Source: Centropus unirufus
Lineage: Eukaryota; Chordata; Aves; Cuculiformes; Centropidae
Reading direction: 5' to 3'
Length of the DNA: 64,000 nucleotides
Assembly: GCA_013397695.1 (NCBI GenBank)
Contig: VYZI01000075.1
Location: 1,896,395 to 1,960,394 of the forward strand
Positions 49,101-60,122 of the stretch are shown piece by piece; position 1 is the stretch's first letter, and each line of letters opens with the position of its first letter. The notes under the pieces are model-generated. The model did not search any database. It was not told where the DNA came from and saw nothing but the letters and a program-made list of their open reading frames with translations. The position numbers and the translations under genes are program-made.

Positions 49101-51207
49101 GCAAACCCGAGCAGGATACTTCATCCCACACAGATGCTCACTCTCTGCTGCTTGTGAGTCTGAAAAGTGAACGTTCATTTTTCTTTGGGCATCAGAGAGG
49201 GCCAAGCCACAGCTGGGCTTAGCTGTGCCTTGTGAGATGCTGTGTGGGAGAGCAAGAGCCCAGCCCATCGACGCAGTGAGCTTCTATTGTATAACGGATG
49301 TATAATTCATTAGTGGATGAATAAAGACTGAAATAGCTTATTGCTGATGTAAAGGAGTTAAAAAGAAAGCAAGCATGTCCATGAGCAAGCTGGTGCACAC
49401 AGGGGTTAAACAATAGCACTTAAGTGATGCTGAGGGAAGGGGGGCGGATTTTGCCTTAGGATAACATAAACAACCCAGCTAGCCATCTGCACAATGCAGG
49501 GATATGCATCTTCCTGGCAAAAAATGCTGGGAAGGACTTGCTTTTCACTTGCCGAAGTCGAGGGGAACAGCACCTGGTAGACAGGAGAATATTAGTTGTG
49601 GGCACCTAGAGGCCCTGCATAAAGTGTTTCTCCCAAGATGTGCAGGCTCCTCACAAGCTGATTGACTGCCCTGTACCTCTTCCAGATAAAGGGAGGTGCT
49701 TTTTTTGCCCCTCATGGCTCTTCTGACAGAGATTGGTAGGCAGATTGCCTTCAGGCATTAATTTGCTTGACAAACCCCAAAATACTGGTGACTAAAGACA
49801 TCGGATTTGTGTTGGGGCTGAGAAGAATGGCAAGGTGGGTGAGAGCAGCCTCATCCCTAGGCCTGCAACCAGTAATGGGCTTGGCAGTGATGGCCAAAAG
49901 CTGCCAAACAAGCACTGCCTCAGCTTTTCCATAAAGCCACTCTGGGTCTCACTCTCCTTGCTCCCGCGCTTTCCCCCACTGTCTCACCCCACGCACCAGC
50001 TCCCAGCAGGCAAGGCTGGCACTTGCTGACTGTTGCTCAACCTCCCAGAAGGGGAACTATTTGGCTAAGAAAAAAAAAACAAGCCCTTTTCGCGCCACTA
50101 CAGCATTTTACTAAAAGAGAGAATTGCAATGATGCTCCATGTGAAAGTTGTAGTGTGCCCATGATCTGACCACATATTCAAAACAGCTTCTGAACTAATG
50201 TACCTTCGGCTGTAGTGCTCTCTCACATGGAGCACCTATCACCTCTGGCTCCATTTCTAAAGGAGAATTATAGCTTGCTTTTGCAAATGCATTACTTCTG
50301 CACCTGGTTAAAGAAATGCTTATCAACTATTCCTTTCTTAAAAAATATTTTGTAGGTCTTTGGCTAAGAAACCCAGCTTTGCCTTGGCAGGAGATAGCTT
50401 CCTCACCACCGCAGCACTGGAAAGGTCCACCCACATTCGCCAACTTGTAAGGCTTAGGAAGTACTTGCTCTAGGCATGACCCAGAGCTGCACAACAGAGG
50501 GGCTGCTGTACGAGGAAGTTACATTTTGACCACGGTGGGAACTGGCAAACAGTCAATAGAACAGGAAATAGCGAACTATTCTGGAGCTAAGCCAGCACAG
50601 TAGAAGACCGAAAGATTCCCACTCTCCTCACCGCTGAATCCCTCTAGAGAGTCAGTAAACTGCTTAACCTGTACTTTTCACAAGTGCTCTGAGCACCTCA
50701 GTTGTTTTCTGGATACCAAGAACCCTAATTTGCAGAAGCCCTGAGCATCTTCAGCTGCTGTGCAAAGCTGCACCCTTCTCACCTGCAGGTCTGCACGAGA
50801 AGTACATTGAAAAAGTGGCATCTGCCCCCCTCAGAGCAGGTGCTGGGAAAGCTCCCCTGGCTTGTAAGCAAGCGATGGTTGGGCTACCCAGAGGCACATG
50901 GTGAGGCCCATGTAAAGCCTCCAGGGAAATTAATGTTCACGCTGACAGAGCAGTACATGGGCATCAAAGGATGAAGAGCAGCAGAAAAGGTTTATTGTTG
51001 CTGCCATGAGCTGATACTCCCTAACCCCAACAGTAACCACCTGGCTGAAGTTGCTCACTGTTCCTGCATCCTCAGAAAAAGCTGGAGGATTGCCTAAAAT
51101 AAAAGAAAAAGGGTGAAACATGAACACACGGTAGCACATACCCAGAAAGGCCAAACTATGATTGCCCAGGTGACCTTAGTGGAACTAATTCATAATTGCT
51201 GGAGCTT

Positions 51208-51229
51208 AATTGACAATTAACTGTCAATT
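51208..51229. repeat. Inverted repeat AATTGACA / TGTCAATT
   Basis: Perfect 8-bp arms around the spacer ATTAAC, within a TTAATT-rich block. TGTCA/TGACA and TAATT cores resemble MEIS/TGIF and homeodomain sites. No function is established. Confidence 0.7.
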
Positions 51230-52994
51230 CAGAATTAAATATTTAACTTTGCACCTTTAGTCTCTCTCTAATTTTTGTTTCTCTTGCCTATGCCTACATA
51301 ATTCCTACCAGATTTTGAGTATTGTCACGCTTATAACAGCCAGCTTCCCCCTGCGCAAGTCCCAGGGAGGCTTGGTGGGTCTGCAGGTGTTTCCTGGCCT
51401 GGCCACTGGCTTTGCATCCCCACTGCTTAACTCCATGCTCATACCCTTACGAAATCTCTCTCTTGTTCTCCTCAGTACTGGGTAAATCTTGGCAGCCCTT
51501 ACAAGTTGCTTCCTGGGACTTTACTCCAGTTGCACAAGAACCGTGTAATTTCCCCATAGCGAGTGCCATCACACTGACTGCAGGACAAGGATTTTCTGTT
51601 GGCACTGGTGTAAAAAACCCACTTGTCATCTGCCCACCTTGTAGCTTCCATGCAGCCGTCCCTGGGTGCTGCCATTTCTATGACTGTGAACAAGGTAGTA
51701 ACAATGCACTTTTCTGCAACAGGTTTCTAAAAAGCTGAACAGGTAAAGGTGTGCTCTTTCCTGCTTCTGAAAGAAAGAGCAGGATGCCATTGCAGGGCTG
51801 CAGGAGACCCTGCTATTTACTCATAGCATGATCTCCAGTAGAAGAGTGTACCTGGCCAAGCCCTGCTCTACCACCCACTCATTAAAGGTGCTACTCCTTG
51901 CAGAGGAACTCTGGCAGCAGGTGAAATTGGAATCAAGATCATGAGATGGCCAGCCCATGCATACAGAACAAGGGGCTTGGGGTGTTTTATTATATTTGTT
52001 GGAGTATTTTATACCCCCCAATGTTACTTACATGCCACAGTTGGCTATCAGAGGAAGGAAAGGGACTTCCAGCTCCCTGGGACAGCAAATTGCATGCTTC
52101 CAAGCTGCTGCTTATTGGGAAGAAGAAATGGTTACCGTCCAGGCACATTATCTCTTTGTGAGATGGTTCAATGCAGGTCACATTCTAGAAGAAGTCATTA
52201 CAGAGTTGTGAAAACAGCAGCTACACACACCTATATGGCCAGTGCTTGAAAGGTGCCTGTTTATCCTGATGAAGTTTCAGTGATCATAAGAGATTCAAGG
52301 GAAATGAGAGCTGGAAAGGGGAGAAACATAGCCTTTCAGAGTTTTTTTATCATATGCTTGCTATTCTTGTCCATAATCACCTCTTTACATTAAAAATTGA
52401 GCAGGGAAGAAGGAACAGCTAGAGCTTTAGCAATCCAGGTGGCAAAGCTTTAAGAGAGTCTTTTCTATTAGTTGTTCAGCGTTAAGCAGGTAACCCACAC
52501 CGATAATATAGATTCCACTGAATTCCTCCATCTCCCATGTCTTTTGACCTGGACAAAGACCATCAGTTGTCCAGCCAACACAGAGCAGTGGTCAAGTCCT
52601 GGCTACCCAGTGTTTAAAAAAGTGAAACCATAAAGATTTATTTAATGTAAATACTCCAGTCTGTATTGCTTAATTTTGTCCTTAAGCTTTTTTCTTCCCC
52701 TGCTTGCATTACTCCCCACGCCGTATGTGCCCGCTGCTCCAGCAGCTTGGTCAAGGGTAGAATGAAGCTGATGAGTGGCTGTTTTTCCGGAAAAGAACCA
52801 ATGACATTCTCTCCCTGTTGAGTGCTAAGGTATGCTGCTGCGACAAGCAAGAACCAGCTGCCTGGGGAATATCTCTTCCCAGCATATAAAGAATTACTGA
52901 AGGCTCTCCATGACGCAACTCCCTGAGCAATGCAGGCATCCTCATGCATGGCAGAAGAAGAAAAGGAATGACGGCCTTTTGCAAGAAATTAATC

Positions 52995-53000
52995 TTTATT
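52995..53000 (-). terminator. Candidate TSPAN32 polyadenylation signal
   Basis: A minus-strand CAATAAAG hexamer about 1.8 kb past the TSPAN32 stop. Other AATAAA signals at 53782-53777 and 50996-50991 are alternatives. Confidence 0.3.
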
Positions 53001-54789
53001 GAAGCAACCATGAGTCACAAGAGCTGCCAGTTGGCCTGAGGAATAACAATAGCAGTGGCCTGGACAATAGCAGCTGGAGCTCACAAGGGAGATTGTTTCT
53101 CTCCAGAGAGCAATATACTGAATAGTACATATATACATATAAGAGAATCTTTCCCCACAGCTAGAAAGTGGATATGTTGGCAAGTGCATATAATCACTAT
53201 ATCCCTGCTAGACCGAGGCCTGTTGGTGACTGCCAGGAGGTAGCTTGAGTAATACTCTGCAGCAGTTTGAACTTGATTCTGCTTCCAGTGAAGTCAATGG
53301 TGAAGCTCCAGTGGTCTGAGTGGGATGAGGAACAACAGCCCTTCCCTGCTACCACCATTGCAGTTCTTTCCAATACAAGATATCTGAAGCCATGTTAAAA
53401 TGCTAAGCAGGTGCTGTTGGTTGTATTGCTGTTCTTGTACATTTAGCAGCCCCTGCTTGAGGGCCAAGGCCGGACCTGAACATCAACATGGGAGTTTTCA
53501 CATTTTTCTCAATAAAAAATTGCTACATACTGTTTTTCATAGTTAAAATCCACATCAAAGGAGAGGTGAAAGCTGTTTTTGGTTCAACAGACATTTCACG
53601 TAGCCATATCGTTCACATCACGTTTTCTAGCAGGTGCTAAATCTATTGCAATGATGGGTTTCAGCTCAGAAGTGGCTCTGTGTTCTTGCAACAAGGGCAA
53701 AGCCCACCAGGGAGTCATCATTTGAGCTAGACCGAGAGTGGACTTCTTCAGTTGATTAAAACCTTTTACATTTCTGTTTATTATTATTGATGAGGTGATG
53801 TAAAGAGGATGTGGAGCTGGACATTGTATTGTTTGACCTGGCTGGAGATCAATCCTGTTCTCTTACAGATTTAAACTTCAGTCCTGCCTGTATATGTAAT
53901 CCCAAAGTCCCTTTGTATTGCACAGCAGTACAGTGGGTTAGTGAAGCTAGATAAACACAGTGCTAAGGCTGGAAGTTGAGCAAGTAATTGTGAAATCACT
54001 GTGGTATCAAGCTCTGGGAGGTTGACTAAATCATAAGAATAAAAAAGAGCAGTGCGTTGCAGGAGCAAGAAAGAATGACAGATTGAAATGTCCTTATGCT
54101 GGTCATTTGTTTCAAAGCTCATGCATTGCTTTCTGATTTTTTTTCCTGATCTCTACCAAGACCTTTGTGAATCTGGCAATATCTGAAAGCGGAGGAAAAA
54201 CAGTTGATGATCATTGGATGTCTACATACTTAACCATGATCAGAAACATACCCCAAGTCAATCATTACAAGTGTCCAGACTAGGAGAGCACATTTGCCAT
54301 CGGTGATGATACACTTTGTGTGCATGTACTTGCTGACAAGGTCAGTCCCTGGCTGTGATCCAAAGCCATCTTCCTAGAATTGCTACACCCTTGGGGGTCA
54401 CAGGGAACTGCTCAGACAACAGTGCAAAAGAAGTTTGGTCCAATGCTGTGATTTTTTGCTGAGCATTTCTCTCTTTTTCTGGCCTAAAGGGCTGTTTGTG
54501 TCCTGCTCGTGGACACATATCTCCTGGCAAGGCAATCTGCATCTCTGAGCGCAGGTGTCTCAGTCCTTGTAAGTTTTTGGCAAAGGTGTGGAGCTGCTCC
54601 TCCACAGAGCATTATCCCCTCAGCTCGGAAGTCCACAACAGCTTGTAGTGCAGGAAGGGGAAAAGCATGACACATCTAATCGCCTGCCCCCACACAGTGT
54701 CTTCCTGTGGGATTTTGTGGGTTACTTCAGACATCTTCCTGTGCCAAGAGCTGACTCTGCCTCGAAGGGTTGCATAGGTGCTTGGTTTT

Positions 54790-54885
54790 CTACCTTTCTC
54801 GCAGGATGTATTTGCCTTTCCGGTCCAGGTTGCTGCTGAAGTGGATGGAGAACCAGAGGAATGAAGTCAGGATCATCCCATAAAC
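54790..54885 (-). CDS. TSPAN32: TSPAN32 exon: end of TM4 and tail
   Basis: VYGMILTSFLWFSIHF followed by SSNLDRKGKYILRER and TAG (54792-54790). Acceptor TATTTCCTTTTAG. The stop overlaps a donor-like AAAG/GTAGAA, so this may be an internal exon whose in-frame stop is removed by splicing. Confidence 0.85.
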   Translation of the reverse strand, partial: VYGMILTSFLWFSIHFSSNLDRKGKYILRER

Positions 54886-57800
54886 CTAAAAGGAAATAAA
54901 TGAGACACATAAACACTTAAGTCCGGAAATGATTATGATATTCCATTTGTGCAAAGAAGTTATCATAAATGGTGCTTGTTAGTTCACCTGGTATTTCTGA
55001 ATTTATGTACCAGGATGCCACATTTTTTCTGAGAGTGTTTTTCAGTAAAATAGTAAATACCAATTCAGACATGGGAGAAAAAGCAACCCCCCAACATACG
55101 TTTAAAGCATCTGACTGGAATTAACACAGTATGGCTCAAAAACAATCCTAAGAATACAAAGAAATTAGATGAAACTGGGAAATTCAAATTTCAAGTTCCA
55201 GTCACAAAACAGTCCTCTATGCAAACAAACATGAAATATAAACCTGATGTACGGCTTGGAGTAAAAATTCAACAAAACAAAACCCAATCCCTACCCCATC
55301 CACATGCACAGTTCTGATCTCACACAACAGTGTACTTCCTCTGTATTGTTATATTCTGTCTGATATATCACATATCAGGATTTACTCAGGCAACGTATCA
55401 AAGATAAGGTTTCTGTAGGAAGGATAATCAGGGCTGCAAAAACGTGCTCTTTCCTAAAATTCTGCCTTAACATGCAAGTCCCTTTGATTGCAGCTTGATC
55501 TGGGAACATAACATGTGTGCATTGTTGGCCAAGGGACAGTGACATCAGAGCAGCTATAGCTCTTCTTGCATGCTTCCTGTGCATCCTGCCATCACAATAG
55601 TGAGCTGTGCAGAGAGATTTCCTCCCACATGCACTTCAAAGACAGCCACCTTATCTGGCTGTAGCATCAAGCTGTGAAAAGAAGATATATACAATAAAAA
55701 TGCTCCTACTTTTGTCTGAATAGAGCTCTACTGAAATTCCTCCTATACCTGAGAAAAAGTAGAAAGCAATACCAAATAATCACACACAACTTTACATTTA
55801 CAGCGCCATAGAAATGTCTGATGGTTTTCCTAATTTCCTAGCTCCTGATGGTTTTCCTAGCTGTGTAAAATATAAAAGTTTTTGCTCCCCTGGGCTTTTT
55901 TTCCAAGGCAGACACAAGTACTAAAAAATCTCCAAATACACATTCAGTCGGGAAAGATTGCCCCAGCTGAGGAGCAGCATGGAAATATCACAGCAGACCA
56001 AACCTCCCTCCATCATAAAGAAAGGATTCTCCTGGCATGTACCGTTTTATGGCATGCTTCACCACATGTGTAGGGTCCTTGCAAAGAGATAATTACAGTG
56101 ATACACCTCTGCCATGCAGTGGTTGAGCATACGAGCAGACTTGTTTTGATTAGCAGTGCTCTCCAGCTCTGAAAGGACCATCTACATGCTGTCACTGAGA
56201 CCCCTAACTGATGCACCTTACTGGTTTTGTCTATGATCATTAATAATACGAGACCTTCCTTTTCCACACAGCTCTCCAGCTCCACTGCTGATGTTCATTA
56301 GGTTTCAAGAGCGTCCAGGTCTGGCCCCACAAAGTGATTACCTAAGCTGAGCTGGAGGCAGCCAGCAAGCACTGAGCAAGGAAAAGCAGCAAGTTTTCTA
56401 GAATATGGAGCTTTTGCTGCTTCTCCTCTCCCACACTTACTGCTGGCTTCCCATCTGACCTGCTAGCCCTTTACCAGGCAACATGGCCTTTCTTTTGCAG
56501 GAGAAGACATGCGGGCAAGCCTGGGTGGATGAAATGCCAATGTTGCTGCAAGTCTGCTCCTGCTGCTCCCTGCTCCCCGCTGCCATGCCTACTTTGGGCA
56601 GAAAAACCATGCAGTGAGCCTATTCCAGCAAGAAACCCCCTCTGGCCATAAGCATGGCCAAGATATATCCTGTCCCTTTCTTAATTTCCATGGTAGAGCC
56701 TACCACTGCTTGTTTCTCTGCTGCTGCTTTCCAAAATCATCTGAAATCCTAACTTCTGGGAGCTGATTTAGGCTATGCCTCCTTCCTGGAGCCTGCCTCT
56801 CAGGGCCAAAATGAGAAGGAACAGACATATCTACCGTGAAGCCGATGGTGACACCCAGGAGCACGGAAATGAAGTCCATATGCTTCTTCAGGAAGACCTG
56901 AATCTCTTGCAGGCAGTCCTGGGAGAAGAGAGACACCACTTGCAGCACAGCAGCAGCTCAGTGGGGGACCTTGTCTCCCCAACAGCACTGCCATGACCCT
57001 AAGTAGGAACAGAAGCAAGGGGAAGGTGGAGCATTGCATGGATAGGCTGCTCTGTCGGCATCTCCTTTTTTCTGCTGCTTGCTGCAACTTGGAAAGTCAA
57101 ACACTTGCAGTATATTTTATATTACTACAATACACTTACGATTTTCTTTGTATTATGTGTTTCAGACTGTGGGGGACGTATGGGCACACAGAAAAGTGTG
57201 GTCATGCAAAATTTATTTTCTTCCCTACCTACTGGAAAATGAAAACAGGGAAATGGAATGGCGAAAAAGCAGAGCACACTGTAATAATAAATACAATCCC
57301 CAAAGAAACTAATGAACAGCTCATATTCGTAAGGTGTCACAAGCATTAATATACATTAGTCTTATGCATGCCAGTGGCCCCATGAAAATCCAGGAGGTGT
57401 TAGCCAAGAGAGCCATTTCAAACCTGCAAGAAATTGCCCTTGATGAAGTGATTTGCAGAGTGAGGTAAGAGTGCTTAAAGCCAGGAGTGAATGTAGTTCA
57501 GCTACCAAATCCTGTGGCTCCTTGGGTTGCAAAATGCATCCTCCCATCCACCTCCTCTGGCTCACAATCAGAGGAAACACAAACCATTAGCAGCAGGCAG
57601 AACACAGTCACTCCTATAGTGCCTGGTTTTGCTCTGCTCTCCCATCCTGGTCTTTGAGCCGAGTTGGACCCTGCTTTGAGATGTAATGCCCCTGGAGGTA
57701 GTGCTTTGCAATGGTGCCCCATGCGTGATTTGCGCATTACGGCATCCTGTTAGCACTTGACATCTTTGCTTAACAACAATGTTTTTATATAGCTGTAGCA

Positions 57801-60122
57801 ACATAGTTTTGTTTTCCTAGGGCCTGTATATATTGATGCTGGAGGCTTTAGCCACTTCAGCTGATTTGGCTACTCCAGTGGAAGAAAAATAATCATACAA
57901 TAGATTTGCTCAGAGAATATGAAGCGTGTCTTGCAGCTTCAGTGCAGAAGCAGTCTAATACTAGCAACGTCTCCATCAGCCTCACTGACATACTGCAGAA
58001 AGGAAGAAAGAAACGTACTTGATGAAGCTACTGCTGGGCATCATCATCATGAGTTTCTCATTTTAATACCTATTTAATGCCCTGGGAAAAGGAATTACAG
58101 AAAACTCCTCATTTGCTGATAGAAGAACACTTTTTAAGCCTCAGAAACTACTGCCACATGGAAATGTCCAACAGTATTTTTGAGCTCAGATACATGCCAT
58201 GATATCTCACGCATGTGCAGGAGATGAGGAAGAAGCTGGAGCAAAGAAACAAGTTGCAAAATCAAGCGTTTTGAAGGCTTTCTAGAGCTGGAAAGGGAAC
58301 TGCATCTGTAGGTCTGGGACCTGCTGATCCACCAAAGTTCCTCCAGTGGGTGAGATGCCTCCTTATTAAAACAACAAAACCTCAGATACACAAATTTCAA
58401 CCCACAGCAACCCCAAAGCATGAAAAAGCCACACATCATCACTTAAACTCCAGTGAGGTTTTATCAGTTGGTGAGTAGTGGTACAACCCCACTGCGGGGT
58501 GGAAGAAACCTATCCATTACCTGTCCCATGTTGTGCGCCTGACCAGGTGGGCACATCTTCTGCTCGACGCTGGTTGTGCCCCCAAATGGAGATCGCTTCC
58601 CACAGCACAAGAACTGGAAGAGAAGAAGAAGTCTTCCAGCTACCCACCGGGGCTTTTCCCTTGCCATGAGCTGGAGGTGCTGGTCACCCCGCCTCTCTGC
58701 TGTTCCAGGCTGGGCTCTACAGGCAGGGCTACAAGGAGCAAAGTGTATCAGGTATGCAGTCAACAATGAAGATTAAACTTGGAGAAGGAGGATGGATCTG
58801 GCCCCAGACTTGTCTGTACAGTCCAGGGCTGGCTCCAAGCTCTCCCTCTATGGTCACACCAGTTCTCACAGCGGTTGCTCTGGAAAACCCCGGGATGCAC
58901 AGACTCATGTTTCCAGTGCTTCTTATGGGCTACGAGGAGCGTAGCAACACCCATTGTGGAGGTGGCTTCCTATATCCATGGTTAATTGGCCAGCTCAGGA
59001 CTCTTGTGGAAGGAAAAAAAAAAGAGTGGAAGGTTTGCTTCTCCATCAATTAAAGCTGCTAAGATAAACAACTGAATCTAGGTATTGTGCCCATTGCCAA
59101 GTGTGACACTGGGTGGGCTGTTCCACAGTCCTGCAAACCAAGCCTGGTCATGGCTCTGAGGGCCACCACTGTCCTTGCAAGGACGCCTTTTCTGCATTTT
59201 GAGAAATATGGATTAAAGCAGCTTTGGAAAGTACTTGTTATGATGATTTGAGAAAACATTGAAGGATAAAGGGAGTTGCAGGGGAGGTGTCTGGAAAGAG
59301 GCAAGCAGAACTGACCTTCTCATCCAGCCCTGCTGCGTGACATGAACTCTCTACCCAAACAGGCCCTGCTGTGCAAGGAGATGGCATCTCATTTCCTCAG
59401 TGGGGTCTCTGGAGTATTTCACCACGGGGAACATCCTCACTCATCTCCTGGGGTTTTGAGAGCAAGCATCCTCCCTGTACTCTGAGGAAACACCCTTGCT
59501 CATCTACTGAGCTACAGAGAAGTCCACTGTGCCGACATCATCCTGGGTGGCATTTTTGGGGAGCTTTCTAGCGGTCACTAGTACTCCTCAGCCATAGGCT
59601 CAAGGGTTAACAGAAATAACGAAATACTTCTGACCTCCTCACTCTCTACGTGACTGGGGACCCCAAGGAGGTGTATATCCACTTTCTCATACCACAGATA
59701 GGGAGCAGGGCAGAGGGCCTGCTGAGACAGGCAATATATGTACCAGCCATAGTGCGGAAGCTTTGAAGACCTCACACCAAAGCAATGCTCAGGTAGGTGG
59801 CCCTTTCGTCTTGTTGATAATCTCAGTGGTCAAACCTGGGAAATGAAGAGTAGGAAGGGAGGACCAGACTTCACAATGGGCTGAAGGACTTGGTTCCTGA
59901 GGGAAGACAGCATTGCAGTACCCACAAGGCAGAACACAGGCATCAACTCCAGCCTGCCAAAACCATCAGGTGGTTGCGCTCCAGTGCATGTTTTTCTGCT
60001 AAGACTGAAAGACAACTTACTGCTTCGTGGATGGCTGTCAACTCATGCCTCCTGAAGCTGGAGACATTCCTCCTCACCTCCTCATACACCAGATCATACA
60101 CATCCATCATGCTGTCTTCCAC
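54790..60122 (-). CDS. TSPAN32: TSPAN32 (PHEMX/TSSC6), C-terminal half, partial
   Basis: Four phase-0 exons, 60122-60021, 58613-58521, 56918-56835 and 54885-54790, give 124 residues ending in a TAG. Order of features: the large extracellular loop start (VEDSMMDVYDLVYEE), the CCGK motif (FLCCGKRSPF), a third cysteine (KMCPPG) and a fourth (DCLQEIQVFLKKH), then TM4 and the tail LDRKGKYIL. Each block matches human TSPAN32 (YDLVYEQ, CCGKKSPF, DCLQGIRSFL, LDRKGKY). TSPAN32 is a tetraspanin of blood cells, reported to restrain T-cell proliferation and to support platelet integrin signalling. TM1 to TM3 are not visible in 60123-64000 and should lie to the right. The protein ends soon after RKGKY, whereas human TSPAN32 has a long extra tail. 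Confidence 0.92.
56835..56918 (-). CDS. TSPAN32: TSPAN32 exon: loop end and first part of TM4
   Basis: 84 nt, 28 residues: DCLQEIQVFLKKHMDF then ISVLLGVTIGFT. It supplies the fourth loop cysteine and the start of TM4. Acceptor TCTTCTCCCAG, donor GTAGAT. Confidence 0.93.
58521..58613 (-). CDS. TSPAN32: TSPAN32 exon: CCG motif
   Basis: 93 nt, 31 residues beginning FLCCGKRSPFGG and ending AHNMGQ. It holds three of the four loop cysteines. Acceptor CTTCTCTTCCAG, donor GTAATG. Confidence 0.93.
60021..60122 (-). CDS. TSPAN32: TSPAN32 exon: start of large extracellular loop
   Basis: 102 nt, 34 residues (VEDSMMDVYDLVYEE to ELTAIHEA). Acceptor TTTCATCACAG, donor GTAAGT. This is the most upstream TSPAN32 exon visible. 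Confidence 0.92.

Larger units (their letters stand above)
46182..54789. other. Intergenic region between CD81 promoter and TSPAN32
   Basis: About 8.6 kb with no supported gene. It should contain the TSPAN32 3' UTR at its right side and may contain CD81 regulatory DNA. Minus-strand AATAAA signals lie at 53777-53782, 52995-53000 and 50991-50996 (top-strand TTTATT). A homeodomain-like inverted repeat lies at 51208-51229. No interspersed repeat was recognised. Confidence 0.5.
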
